Shown piece by piece: positions 1 to 7,395 of a stretch of DNA of 64,000 bases. Numbering within the stretch: position 1 is the stretch's first letter; every line of letters starts with the position of its first letter. The notes beneath the pieces were generated by a model that saw only the letters and a program-made list of their open reading frames with translations, had not been told where the DNA came from and did no database searches. The position numbers and the translations under genes are program-made. This stretch comes from Herbaspirillum sp. LeCh32-8 (GTDB lineage: Bacteria; Pseudomonadota; Gammaproteobacteria; Burkholderiales; Burkholderiaceae_D), in the NCBI RefSeq assembly GCF_017814915.1, contig NZ_JAGIPZ010000009.1, positions 124,001 through 188,000 on the forward strand. The letters are read 5' to 3'.

Positions 1-215
1 TGGGCGATCTGTTGGCCCATCAGCAGGTTCTCGTACCAGGCAGCATTGATCATCGTGCTGTAGTAGAGGCCGGGTGTGGAATCCTTGCGCAGGCTGGTAG
101 CGCTCTTTTCGATGCGGGACAGGTTGAAGGCCGAGATCCCGGCCATCAGCGCCATCAGAATGAGAATGAGCGTGAAGCTTCCCAGTATGCGTTGCTTGAT
201 CGTCCAGTTCTTCAT
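1..215 (-). CDS. Methyl-accepting chemotaxis protein, N-terminal part (runs off the window)
   Basis: Reading leftwards from an ATG at 213-215 the frame stays open to the window edge and gives about 71 residues. It begins MKNWTIKQRI, followed by a strongly hydrophobic stretch (residues about 10-30, rich in Leu/Ile/Met) and then a helical segment containing FNLSRIEKSATSL. A short basic start, TM1 and then a periplasmic helix is the standard beginning of chemoreceptors with a four-helix-bundle ligand domain, and two full-length receptors later in the window start the same way. The signalling domain is outside the window, so the family call rests on the N-terminus only. Confidence 0.6.
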   Translation of the reverse strand, partial: MKNWTIKQRILGSFTLILILMALMAGISAFNLSRIEKSATSLRKDSTPGLYYSTMINAAWYENLLMGQQIA

Positions 216-326
216 GCGCAGGCTTTCTTGGTTTTGGTGTGCATTGATACGCTGAGCGTGTGCCGGCGGCCGGGTTGCACGTTCCAGGCGCTGCCGGAGC
301 AATCATCCGGCTAGCAAATCACTGAG

Positions 327-355
327 ATTATGATCGAAACAATTCCATATGACCA
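327..355 (-). promoter_or_regulatory. Candidate sigma70 promoter for the chemoreceptor gene
   Basis: On the minus strand TGGTCA (350-355) and CATAAT (327-332) are separated by 17 bp, 4/6 and 5/6 matches to the sigma70 hexamers. The site lies about 110 bp upstream of the start codon at 215. No sigma28-type chemotaxis promoter was seen. Prediction by eye only. Confidence 0.35.
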
Positions 356-432
356 TCTTCCCCGCGCCCAGCCTGACATTTGCTTTTTAACAACATCTCG
401 CCAACAGCGCCATCAATGCCTCGCCCCTAATA

Positions 433-460
433 AAAAACGGCGTCCCGCAAGGAACGCCGT
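433..460 (-). terminator. Rho-independent terminator of the mfd-serB-DUF4870 unit
   Basis: On the minus strand a 10-bp stem (GGCGTTCC pairing with GGGACGCC, extended by flanking A/C-G/T pairs) closes a short TTGC loop and runs into TTTTTT. It lies about 40 bp past the stop codon of the membrane-protein gene ending at 501. Confidence 0.8.
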
Positions 461-500
461 CCGATGAGCTGCCCGCTGCCGGGCTTCAAGCCGGGTCAGA

Positions 501-863
501 TCAAACCGGCATGGGCTTGTTGTCGTTGAGGTCGAGGAAGCCCTTGATCAGGCGATAGGCCTTCCAGATCCAAGCCAGCGTCCACACCAGGATGGCCAGC
601 GGGATGCCCACTACCGTCACCCAGACCAGGCCGCCGGCGAACATCCAGAACAGATACCACCAGAACGAGCGGATCTGCCAGCGATGGTGGCTGTGCACGA
701 AGGTGTCGCGGGCGTCGTCGCGCTTGATGTAGTTCACGATCAGCGGCAGCCACGACAGCATGCCCAGCGAGAACGCCAGGCAGATGCCGTGGAAGATATA
801 GAGCCAGCGGGCCAGCTCCTTGGCCGATTGGGTCTTGTCGTCGAACACCAGTTCCTGGCTCAT
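501..863 (-). CDS. Small inner-membrane protein, DUF4870-like
   Basis: A 120-residue protein with three hydrophobic segments (about residues 19-42, 68-85 and 86-105) and charged ends, resembling the DUF4870 group of small membrane proteins. The start is set at 863 because AGGAG lies 7 nt before that ATG; a start seven codons upstream lacks a ribosome-binding site. It follows serB by 37 bp on the same strand and precedes a strong terminator, so it is probably the last gene of the mfd-serB transcript. Function unknown. The short charged C-terminus (LNDNKPMPV) probably faces the cytoplasm, which is a guess. Confidence 0.7.
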   Translation of the reverse strand: MSQELVFDDKTQSAKELARWLYIFHGICLAFSLGMLSWLPLIVNYIKRDDARDTFVHSHHRWQIRSFWWYLFWMFAGGLVWVTVVGIPLAILVWTLAWIWKAYRLIKGFLDLNDNKPMPV

Positions 864-900
864 TGGGTCTCCTGTCTGTGGCAAAAGTCTGCGGCAAACA

Positions 901-1767
901 TCAGCCGAGCAGATTCAAGATGCCGTCCAGACCGACAAAATTCAAGCCCACGTTGGCCTGCGCGCGCACCACCGGCTTGGCGCGGAAGGCCACCGACAGG
1001 CCGGAAATGCCCATCATCTTCAGGTCGTTGGCGCCGTCGCCCATGACGATGGCCTGCGACGGCTGCGCGCCGATCTCGCGGCACACGCGCTCCACGGTCA
1101 GGCGCTTTTCCTCGGCATTGACGATGCCGCCGACCACGCGGCCGGTCAGCTTGCCGTCCGCCACTTCCAGCGTATTGGAGTGGGTGTAGTCCAGGCCCAG
1201 GCGGGTCTTCATGCGGTCGGTGAAGAAGGTGAAGCCGCCCGACACCAAGAGCGTCTTCAGGCCGGCGGCCTGAATCGCCTTGAGCATGTGTTGCGCCCCT
1301 GGGGACAACTGCAGGCGCTCGTCGTAGACGCGCTGCAGGGCCGCGGCGTCCAGCCCCGTCAACAGCGCCACGCGGCGCGTCAGGCTTTCGTTGAATTCGA
1401 TCTCGCCACGCATGGCGGCTTCGGTGATCTCGGCCACTTGCGGCTTCAGGCCCTGCATGTCGGCGATCTCGTCGATGCATTCGATGGTGATCAGGGTCGA
1501 GTCCATGTCCATCGCCACCAGCTTGAAATCGGCCAGCTTGCGCGCGGGATCGACGAAGGCGTAGTCCACCTTGGCGGCCAGGCTGGCGGCATCCACCCTC
1601 GCCTTGAGGTCGTCGCTGCTGGTGACGCCGGTCACGCGCCAGGCGTCGGCGTCGGGCACGCGGGTGTCGGCCAGCTTCTCGGCGGCGCCGCCGGCCAGTG
1701 CGGCGATGGCGTCGATGGCGGACTGGGAAACGGCGGTGCTCTTCAGGGCTTGCAGGATCAGGTTCAT
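901..1767 (-). CDS. serB: Phosphoserine phosphatase
   Basis: Catalyses the last step of serine synthesis, phosphoserine to serine, in the cytoplasm. The 288-residue protein has an N-terminal region of about 80 residues of the kind seen in proteobacterial SerB, then the HAD core: DMDST (nucleophile D87, acid/base D89) followed by ECIDEIAD, the SGGFTFFTD motif, and GDGANDLKM as the metal-binding motif. The start at 1767 (MNLILQ) was chosen over one 16 codons upstream because the family normally starts near here and the upstream codons look like leader. It lies 65 bp downstream of mfd on the same strand. Confidence 0.95.
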   Translation of the reverse strand: MNLILQALKSTAVSQSAIDAIAALAGGAAEKLADTRVPDADAWRVTGVTSSDDLKARVDAASLAAKVDYAFVDPARKLADFKLVAMDMDSTLITIECIDEIADMQGLKPQVAEITEAAMRGEIEFNESLTRRVALLTGLDAAALQRVYDERLQLSPGAQHMLKAIQAAGLKTLLVSGGFTFFTDRMKTRLGLDYTHSNTLEVADGKLTGRVVGGIVNAEEKRLTVERVCREIGAQPSQAIVMGDGANDLKMMGISGLSVAFRAKPVVRAQANVGLNFVGLDGILNLLG

Positions 1768-1832
1768 GTTCTTTTCTTGGTTGCTACTTTGAAAGGGTGG
1801 AATTCGTTGGCGCAACTGAGTGCTTCAGCGCC

Positions 1833-4800
1833 TCAGCCGCCCAGCGCCTTCATGATCGCCTTGACCTGCTGCACGCGGGCATTCAGGTCGGGCATGTTGG
1901 CGCTGATGCGCAGCTTGTCCTGGCCGTTGAGCTTGACTTGGCGATTCTTCTGCACCAGCTCGATGATGCGCATGGCGTCAATCGGCGGATTGGGCACGAA
2001 CTGCATCAACGCCGCCTCGGAGTGGGCGTCGATCTTGCTGATGCCCAGCGGCTTGGCGGCGATGCGCAGGCGGTGCGTCTCGATCAGCGAACGAGCCGGC
2101 TCGGGCAGCTTGCCGAAGCGGTCGATCAGTTCTTCCTGCAACGCGTCGATGGCGTCGGCCTTCTCGCAGTTGGCGAAGCGCTTGTACAGCGACAGGCGCT
2201 CATGCACGTCGCCGCAATAGTCATTGGGCAGCAGCGCCGGCACGTGCAGGTTGATTTCGGTGGTGGACGCCAGCGGCGCGGCCAGGTCGGGCTCCTTGCC
2301 GTTCTTCAGCGCCCTGACCGCTTCGTTCAGCATGTCGGAATACATCTGGAAACCGATCTCGTGGATCTCGCCCGACTGGTGGTCGCCCAGCACCTCGCCG
2401 GCGCCGCGAATTTCCAGGTCGTGCATGGCGAGATAGAAGCCGCTGCCCAGCTCCTCCATCTGCTGGATCGCCTCCAGCCGGCGCTGCGCCTGCTTGGACA
2501 GGCCCTGCACGTCCTGCACCAGCAGGTAGGCGTAGGCCTGGTGGTGCGAGCGACCGACGCGGCCGCGCAGCTGGTGCAGCTGCGCCAGGCCGAACTTGTC
2601 GGCGCGGTGCATGATGATGGTGTTGGCGGTCGGCACGTCGATGCCGGTCTCGATGATGGTGGTGCACAGGAGGATGTTGAAGCGCTGCGCCACGAAGTCG
2701 CGCATCACCTTTTCCAGGTCGCGCTCATGCATCTGGCCGTGCGCCACGGCGATGCGCGCCTCCGGCAGCAAGGCCTCCAGCGCCGCCTTGCGGTTGGCGA
2801 TGGTTTCCACCTCGTTGTGCAGGAAGTACACCTGGCCGCCGCGCTTCAATTCGCGCAGGCAGGCTTCGCGGATGGTCGATTCGCTCTCGGCGCGCACGAA
2901 GGTCTTGATCGCCAGACGCTTTTGCGGCGCGGTGGCGATCACCGAGAAATCGCGCAGGCCTTCCAGCGCCATCCCAAGCGTGCGCGGGATCGGCGTGGCG
3001 GTCAGCGTCAGCACGTCGACCTCGGCGCGCAGCGACTTCAGCGCCTCCTTCTGGCGCACGCCGAAGCGGTGTTCTTCGTCGATGATGACCAAGCCCAGGC
3101 GTGAGAACTTGACCTCGTCGGAGAGCAGCTTGTGGGTGCCGATGACGATGTCGATAGTACCGTCGCCCAGGCCCTTGATGGCTTGCGTGACTTCCTTGCC
3201 GGTGCGGAATCGCGACAGCTCGGCGATCTTCACGGGCCAGTTGGCGAAACGGTCGGCGAAGGTCTGCGCGTGCTGCTCGGCCAGCAGCGTGGTCGGCGCC
3301 AGGATCGCCACCTGCTTGCCGCCCATCACGGCGACGAAGGCCGCGCGCAGCGCCACCTCGGTCTTGCCGAAGCCGACGTCGCCGCAGATCAGGCGGTCCA
3401 TCGGCTTGCCGCCGGTCATGTCCTTGATCACCGAATTGATGGCGGCGGCCTGGTCGGCGGTCTCTTCAAAACCGAAGCTGTCTGCGAAGGCTTCGTAGTC
3501 GTGCGCCGAATACTGGAAGGCATGCCCCTGGCGCAGCGCGCGGCGCGCATACAGGTTCAGCAGCTCGGCGGCCGTATCGCGCACCTGCTGCGCGGCCTTG
3601 CGCTTGGCCTTTTCCCACTGGCCCGAGCCCAGCGCATGCAGCGGCGCGTCTTCCGGCGAGGCGCCGGAGTAGCGCGAGATCACATGCAGCTGCGACACCG
3701 GCACGTAGAGCTTGGTCTCCTTGGCGTATTCCAGATGCAGGAACTCGGTCTCGCCCTCGCCCAGGTCCATGCTGATCAGGCCCATGTAGCGGCCAATGCC
3801 GTGGCTGGAGTGCACCACCGGGTCGCCGATCTTCAGCTCCGAAAGGTCGCGCACCATGTACTCGACGTCGGTGGCAGCCTGCTGCTTGCGGCTGCCGGCG
3901 CGACGGCCGGTGCCGGCGTACAGCTCGGTCTCGGTGATGAACACCAGGCCTTCGTCCTGCAGCGCAAAACCGGCGTGCAGCGGCGCCACGCCCAGCATCA
4001 GCTGTTCACCGTGGCCGCGGAAGCCCTGCCAGTCTTCGCACAGGACCGGGTGCAGGTCGTATTCGGCGAAGTACTGCTGCAGGGTCTCGCGCCGGCCGTT
4101 GGTCTCGGCGCAGATCAGCACGCGCTTGTCGGTCTGCAGCAGGAAGGAACGCAGGTTGGCCAGCGGATCCTCGATGCGGCGGTTGACGGCGATGTTGGGC
4201 AGCGGCGCCGACACCTCGGAAGGCGCGTCGTCGCCCTTCAGGATCCAGCGCGCGTGCGGCTTCAGCAGCGTGAAGAAATCCTCGTCGTCGAGGTAGATCG
4301 CCTTGGGCTCCAGCACCGGCCGCTCGCGGTCGGCGTTGAGGAATTTCCAGCGCGACTGGGTATCGCTCCAGAAGCGCTTGATGGCCTGCTCGATATCGCC
4401 GACGGTGGCGAACATCGCGCTCTCGAGCAAATACTGGAACAGCGTCGCGGTCTCTTCGAAGAACAACGGCAGGTAATACTCGATGCCGGCCGAGGCAATG
4501 CCGTTGCCGATGTCCTTGTAGATAGCGGTGCGCGACGGGTCGCCCTCGAACACCTCGCGCCAGCGGTTGCGGAAGGCCAGCCGCGCGGCCTCGTCCATCG
4601 GGAATTCGCGCCCCGGCAGCAGGCGCACTTCCGGCACCGGATAGAGCGAGCGCTGGGTGTCGGCGTCGAAGGTGCGGATGGTTTCCACGGTGTCGCCGAA
4701 CAGGTCGAGGCGGTACGGCAGCACCGACCCCATTGGGAAGATATCGATCAGGCCGCCGCGCACCGAGTATTCGCCGGGCGACATCACCTGGCCGACATGG

Positions 4801-5282
4801 CTGTAACCGGCCAGCGTGAGCTGCGACTTGAGCTTGCCCTCGTCGAGTTTCTCGCCCTGCTTGAAGAAGAAGGTGTAGGCCGCCAGGAATTGCGGCGGCG
4901 CCATGCGCAACAAGGCGGTGGTGGCCGGCACGATCAGCAGGTCGCATTGCCCGCTCTGCACTTCGTACAGCGTGGCCAGGCGCTCGGAGACCAGGTCCTG
5001 GTGCGGCGAGAAGGCGTCGTAGGGCAAGGTTTCCCAGTCGGGCAGCAGGTGGCAGCGCAGCTTGTCTTCATCCTTGCCGCCGTCGGGCTGGAACCACGGG
5101 ATTTCGGACAGCAGGCGCTGGGCGTCGGTGGCGCCGGCCACGACCACGGCCAGCATGCGGCCTTGCTTCTTGAGCTCCAGCGCCGCTTGCGCCAGCAGCC
5201 AGGCGTCGGCCGAACCGTGCACTGCGGGAGGCACGAAACGCACGCCGGGCTTGGGAAGGGATTTTTTCAGGTCAAAGGACAT
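1833..5282 (-). CDS. mfd: Transcription-repair coupling factor Mfd
   Basis: DNA translocase that removes RNA polymerase stalled at lesions and recruits UvrA. The 1149 residues match the usual bacterial length. Visible in order are a UvrB-like N-terminal region, the RNA-polymerase interaction region near residues 470-540 (VVHSSHGIGRYMG), Walker A GDVGFGKTE near residue 632, the DEEH box IIDEEHRFG near 731, helicase motifs TATPIPRTLGMAL and QLRGRVGRS, and a C-terminal TRCF domain. It starts 187 bp from ispD on the opposite strand, a divergent arrangement, and leads serB and a small membrane-protein gene. Confidence 0.97.
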   Translation of the reverse strand: MSFDLKKSLPKPGVRFVPPAVHGSADAWLLAQAALELKKQGRMLAVVVAGATDAQRLLSEIPWFQPDGGKDEDKLRCHLLPDWETLPYDAFSPHQDLVSERLATLYEVQSGQCDLLIVPATTALLRMAPPQFLAAYTFFFKQGEKLDEGKLKSQLTLAGYSHVGQVMSPGEYSVRGGLIDIFPMGSVLPYRLDLFGDTVETIRTFDADTQRSLYPVPEVRLLPGREFPMDEAARLAFRNRWREVFEGDPSRTAIYKDIGNGIASAGIEYYLPLFFEETATLFQYLLESAMFATVGDIEQAIKRFWSDTQSRWKFLNADRERPVLEPKAIYLDDEDFFTLLKPHARWILKGDDAPSEVSAPLPNIAVNRRIEDPLANLRSFLLQTDKRVLICAETNGRRETLQQYFAEYDLHPVLCEDWQGFRGHGEQLMLGVAPLHAGFALQDEGLVFITETELYAGTGRRAGSRKQQAATDVEYMVRDLSELKIGDPVVHSSHGIGRYMGLISMDLGEGETEFLHLEYAKETKLYVPVSQLHVISRYSGASPEDAPLHALGSGQWEKAKRKAAQQVRDTAAELLNLYARRALRQGHAFQYSAHDYEAFADSFGFEETADQAAAINSVIKDMTGGKPMDRLICGDVGFGKTEVALRAAFVAVMGGKQVAILAPTTLLAEQHAQTFADRFANWPVKIAELSRFRTGKEVTQAIKGLGDGTIDIVIGTHKLLSDEVKFSRLGLVIIDEEHRFGVRQKEALKSLRAEVDVLTLTATPIPRTLGMALEGLRDFSVIATAPQKRLAIKTFVRAESESTIREACLRELKRGGQVYFLHNEVETIANRKAALEALLPEARIAVAHGQMHERDLEKVMRDFVAQRFNILLCTTIIETGIDVPTANTIIMHRADKFGLAQLHQLRGRVGRSHHQAYAYLLVQDVQGLSKQAQRRLEAIQQMEELGSGFYLAMHDLEIRGAGEVLGDHQSGEIHEIGFQMYSDMLNEAVRALKNGKEPDLAAPLASTTEINLHVPALLPNDYCGDVHERLSLYKRFANCEKADAIDALQEELIDRFGKLPEPARSLIETHRLRIAAKPLGISKIDAHSEAALMQFVPNPPIDAMRIIELVQKNRQVKLNGQDKLRISANMPDLNARVQQVKAIMKALGG

Positions 5283-5370
5283 CGGGTGTTGGGGATGCGG
5301 CCAATGCGGGCGTCATTGCGAACGGCATCGCAGGCGACATCACGGGTAAATCGACGCCGCTTGCCTTGAA

Positions 5371-5398
5371 TTGGCATTAAAATTCAGCCTCTCATTAT
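5371..5398 (+). promoter_or_regulatory. Candidate sigma70 promoter for ispD-ispF
   Basis: TTGGCA (5371-5376) and CATTAT (5393-5398) are spaced 16 bp. Transcription would begin near 5405, which would put an alternative ATG at 5404 at or before the start of the message; this supports translation from 5470 instead. Prediction by eye. Confidence 0.4.
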
Positions 5399-5469
5399 AA
5401 ACGATGCCCTCGTCGCGGGCCGCCCCGGACCGCCCTCGGCAGGGGCCCGCAGACCGCAATCCCGCCCGT

Positions 5470-6210
5470 ATGAACCAACCGGCCTCCCCTTCTTGCGCCG
5501 CGGCCGCGCCGCAACGTTTCGCCCTGATCCCGGCCGCCGGCGTCGGCGCGCGCATGGGCGCCAAGATTCCCAAGCAGTACATGACCCTGGCCGGCAAGCC
5601 CATGCTGCACCATGCGCTGGAAACCTTCGCTGCGCATCCGCGCATTGCGCGCACCTTCGTGGTGGTCAGCGCCGGCGACGGCTGGATCGACGAGCTGCTC
5701 ACGCCCGAACTGGCGCAGCGCATCAGCGTGCTGCGCGTGGGCGGCGCCACACGCCAGGAAAGCGTGCTGAACGGCTTGAATGAAATGCGCGCCGCCGCCA
5801 CGGTCGGCGACGACGACTGGGTGCTGGTGCATGACGCCGCGCGCCCCGGCCTGAACGCCGAACTGATCGACCGCCTGCTCGACACGCTGGCCGAGGACGC
5901 CGTCGGCGGCCTGCTGGCCCTGCCGGTGGTCGACACGCTCAAGCGCGGGGACGATGCCCAGCGTTCGCAGGAAACCGTATCCCGCGCCGGCCTGTGGGCC
6001 GCGCAAACGCCTCAGATGTTCCGCTACGCGCTGCTGCAGCGCGCACTGGGCGAAGCCGCAGCGCAGGGCCGCATCGGCGCCATCACCGACGACGCCAGCG
6101 CCATCGAAATGCTGGGCCTGCAACCGCGCCTGGTCGAGGGCAGCCCGCGCAATCTCAAGGTCACGCTGGCGCAAGACGCCGCGCTGGCCGAATTCTTCCT
6201 GAAAGGCTGA
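5470..6210 (+). CDS. ispD: 2-C-methyl-D-erythritol 4-phosphate cytidylyltransferase
   Basis: Third step of the MEP isoprenoid pathway: CTP plus MEP gives CDP-ME. The 246-residue frame holds the cytidylyltransferase signature [18 protein letters not shown] near residues 18-35 (glycine-rich CTP loop and catalytic Arg/Lys), VHDAARP near the middle and the conserved ITDDAS segment. The start at 5470 (MNQPAS) is preferred over 5404 because of the promoter position, although its ribosome-binding site is weak. ispF follows 5 bp downstream, so the two are cotranscribed. Confidence 0.95.
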   Translation: MNQPASPSCAAAAPQRFALIPAAGVGARMGAKIPKQYMTLAGKPMLHHALETFAAHPRIARTFVVVSAGDGWIDELLTPELAQRISVLRVGGATRQESVLNGLNEMRAAATVGDDDWVLVHDAARPGLNAELIDRLLDTLAEDAVGGLLALPVVDTLKRGDDAQRSQETVSRAGLWAAQTPQMFRYALLQRALGEAAAQGRIGAITDDASAIEMLGLQPRLVEGSPRNLKVTLAQDAALAEFFLKG

Positions 6211-6215
6211 ACACC

Positions 6216-6716
6216 ATGAGCACCTCATTTCCCTTCCGCATCGGCCAGGGCTACGACTGCCACGCACTGGTCGAGGGCCGTCCGCTGATCCTGGGCGGCG
6301 TCGAGATCCCGCACAAGAAAGGCCTGCTCGGCCACTCCGACGCCGACGCGTTGCTGCACGCCATCACCGATGCCCTCTTCGGCGCGGCCGCGCTGGGCGA
6401 CATCGGCCGCCACTTCCCCGACACCGACCCGCAGTTCAAGGGCGCCGATTCACGCGCGCTGCTGCGCGAAGCCGGCAAGCGCCTGGATGCCGCCGGCTAT
6501 GCCGTGGGCAACGTCGACGCCACCATCATCGCCCAGCAGCCCAAGATGGCGCCGCATATCCCGACCATGGTCGCCAATGTCGCGACCGACCTGGGGATTG
6601 CCGTCGAGCAAGTGAATATCAAGGCCAAAACCAACGAAAAGCTGGGCTATCTGGGCCGTGAGGAAGGGATTGCGGCTGAGGCCGTGGTGCTCATCCACAG
6701 CAAAAACCACGCTTGA
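6216..6716 (+). CDS. ispF: 2-C-methyl-D-erythritol 2,4-cyclodiphosphate synthase
   Basis: Fifth step of the MEP pathway, cyclising CDP-ME 2-phosphate to MEcPP with release of CMP. The 166-residue length is typical. The zinc ligands lie in GYDCHAL near the N-terminus (Asp-x-His) and in the GHSDAD segment; [11 protein letters not shown] and KAKTNEKLG are family signatures. It starts 5 bp after ispD. No terminator was seen after it, so some transcripts may run on toward cspA. Confidence 0.96.
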   Translation: MSTSFPFRIGQGYDCHALVEGRPLILGGVEIPHKKGLLGHSDADALLHAITDALFGAAALGDIGRHFPDTDPQFKGADSRALLREAGKRLDAAGYAVGNVDATIIAQQPKMAPHIPTMVANVATDLGIAVEQVNIKAKTNEKLGYLGREEGIAAEAVVLIHSKNHA

Positions 6717-6892
6717 GTTAATGTCAGCGTTTGACTGGCGGTGCACCGTAGGACAATGCCTGACACGCCAGAACCCGCACCAGACAAGGGATTTGGGAGA
6801 GGTGCATGCACCATTTCTCGACAAAAATCGAAATCTAAAGCACAAGCAAAAATAATTAAATATTTAAATTGAAGTTTGCATCTGAAAATAGC
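6717..6892. other. Non-coding spacer, AT-rich, with a 12-bp palindrome
   Basis: With the cspA promoter and leader this forms a 314-bp gap between ispF and cspA. The sequence turns AT-rich after about 6830, unlike its neighbours. GGTGCATGCACC at 6801-6812 is a perfect 12-bp palindrome followed by a weak stem around TCGA repeats. No open frame, tRNA or convincing terminator was seen. Confidence 0.4.
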
Positions 6893-6919
6893 TTGCATTC
6901 TCGATTTAATGAGTATAAT
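6893..6919 (+). promoter_or_regulatory. Promoter of the cold-shock gene, with a long leader
   Basis: A perfect TATAAT (6914-6919) is preceded by TTGCAT (6893-6898) at a short 15-bp spacing. Transcription from near 6926 would give a 5' leader of about 105 nt before the ATG at 7031, in keeping with the long structured leaders of cspA-type genes. A strong TTAGGAG ribosome-binding site sits at 7018-7024. Confidence 0.55.
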
Positions 6920-7030
6920 CAGCCCGTCGTTAGGATTCGAGCTGGTAGTGCGGTCATCGCTGTCATTCCTCCCGAGTAACGATAAAGAGCCGGGCGAATA
7001 GCCCCAATCAATTAAATTTAGGAGTCCGTA

Positions 7031-7237
7031 ATGGCAACTGGTACCGTCAAGTGGTTCAATGATGCAAAAGGTTTTGGTTTTATCACCCCCGATGAAGGCG
7101 GCGAAGATCTGTTCGCTCACTTCTCGGCTATTCAGTCGAACGGTTTCAAGTCGCTGAAGGAAAACCAACGCGTTTCCTTCGAAGTGACCACTGGCCCGAA
7201 GGGCAAGCAAGCTTCGAACATCCAGCCTGTTGCTTAA
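7031..7237 (+). CDS. cspA: Cold-shock protein, CspA family
   Basis: A 68-residue single cold-shock domain that binds single-stranded RNA/DNA and acts as an RNA chaperone. RNP1 (KGFGFI) and a slightly altered RNP2 (DLFAHF instead of the common VFVHF) are present, and the protein starts [10 protein letters not shown] as usual. It has its own promoter, a long leader and a terminator, so it is a single-gene unit. Which paralogue it is and whether it is actually cold-induced cannot be told from this window. Confidence 0.93.
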   Translation: MATGTVKWFNDAKGFGFITPDEGGEDLFAHFSAIQSNGFKSLKENQRVSFEVTTGPKGKQASNIQPVA

Positions 7238-7260
7238 TAAGCTACAGCTGAATTAAAAAA

Positions 7261-7287
7261 AATCCCCGACTTGTCGGGGATTTTTTT
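7261..7287 (+). terminator. Rho-independent terminator of the cold-shock gene
   Basis: ATCCCCGA-CTTG-TCGGGGAT (8-bp stem, 4-nt loop) followed by TTTTTTT, 24 bp after the stop codon. The preceding A-run means it could also stop transcription coming from the right. Confidence 0.88.
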
Positions 7288-7395
7288 CGTCTGCAGGTTT
7301 GTACACGGTGACACTCCACGTGCGTTCATACGGAATGTCACCCGGCTGGCCGTTCATGTCATTACACCAGCTCATCCCCTCCCTTTTCCGTTGCA

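Noticed and set aside
3132-5369. A 745-codon plus-strand open frame opposite mfd
   Set aside because: Shadow of mfd; the mfd reading has all helicase motifs.
5404-5469. Upstream ATG for ispD adding 22 codons
   Set aside because: It would lie at the predicted transcription start and adds a Pro/Arg-rich tail not typical of IspD.
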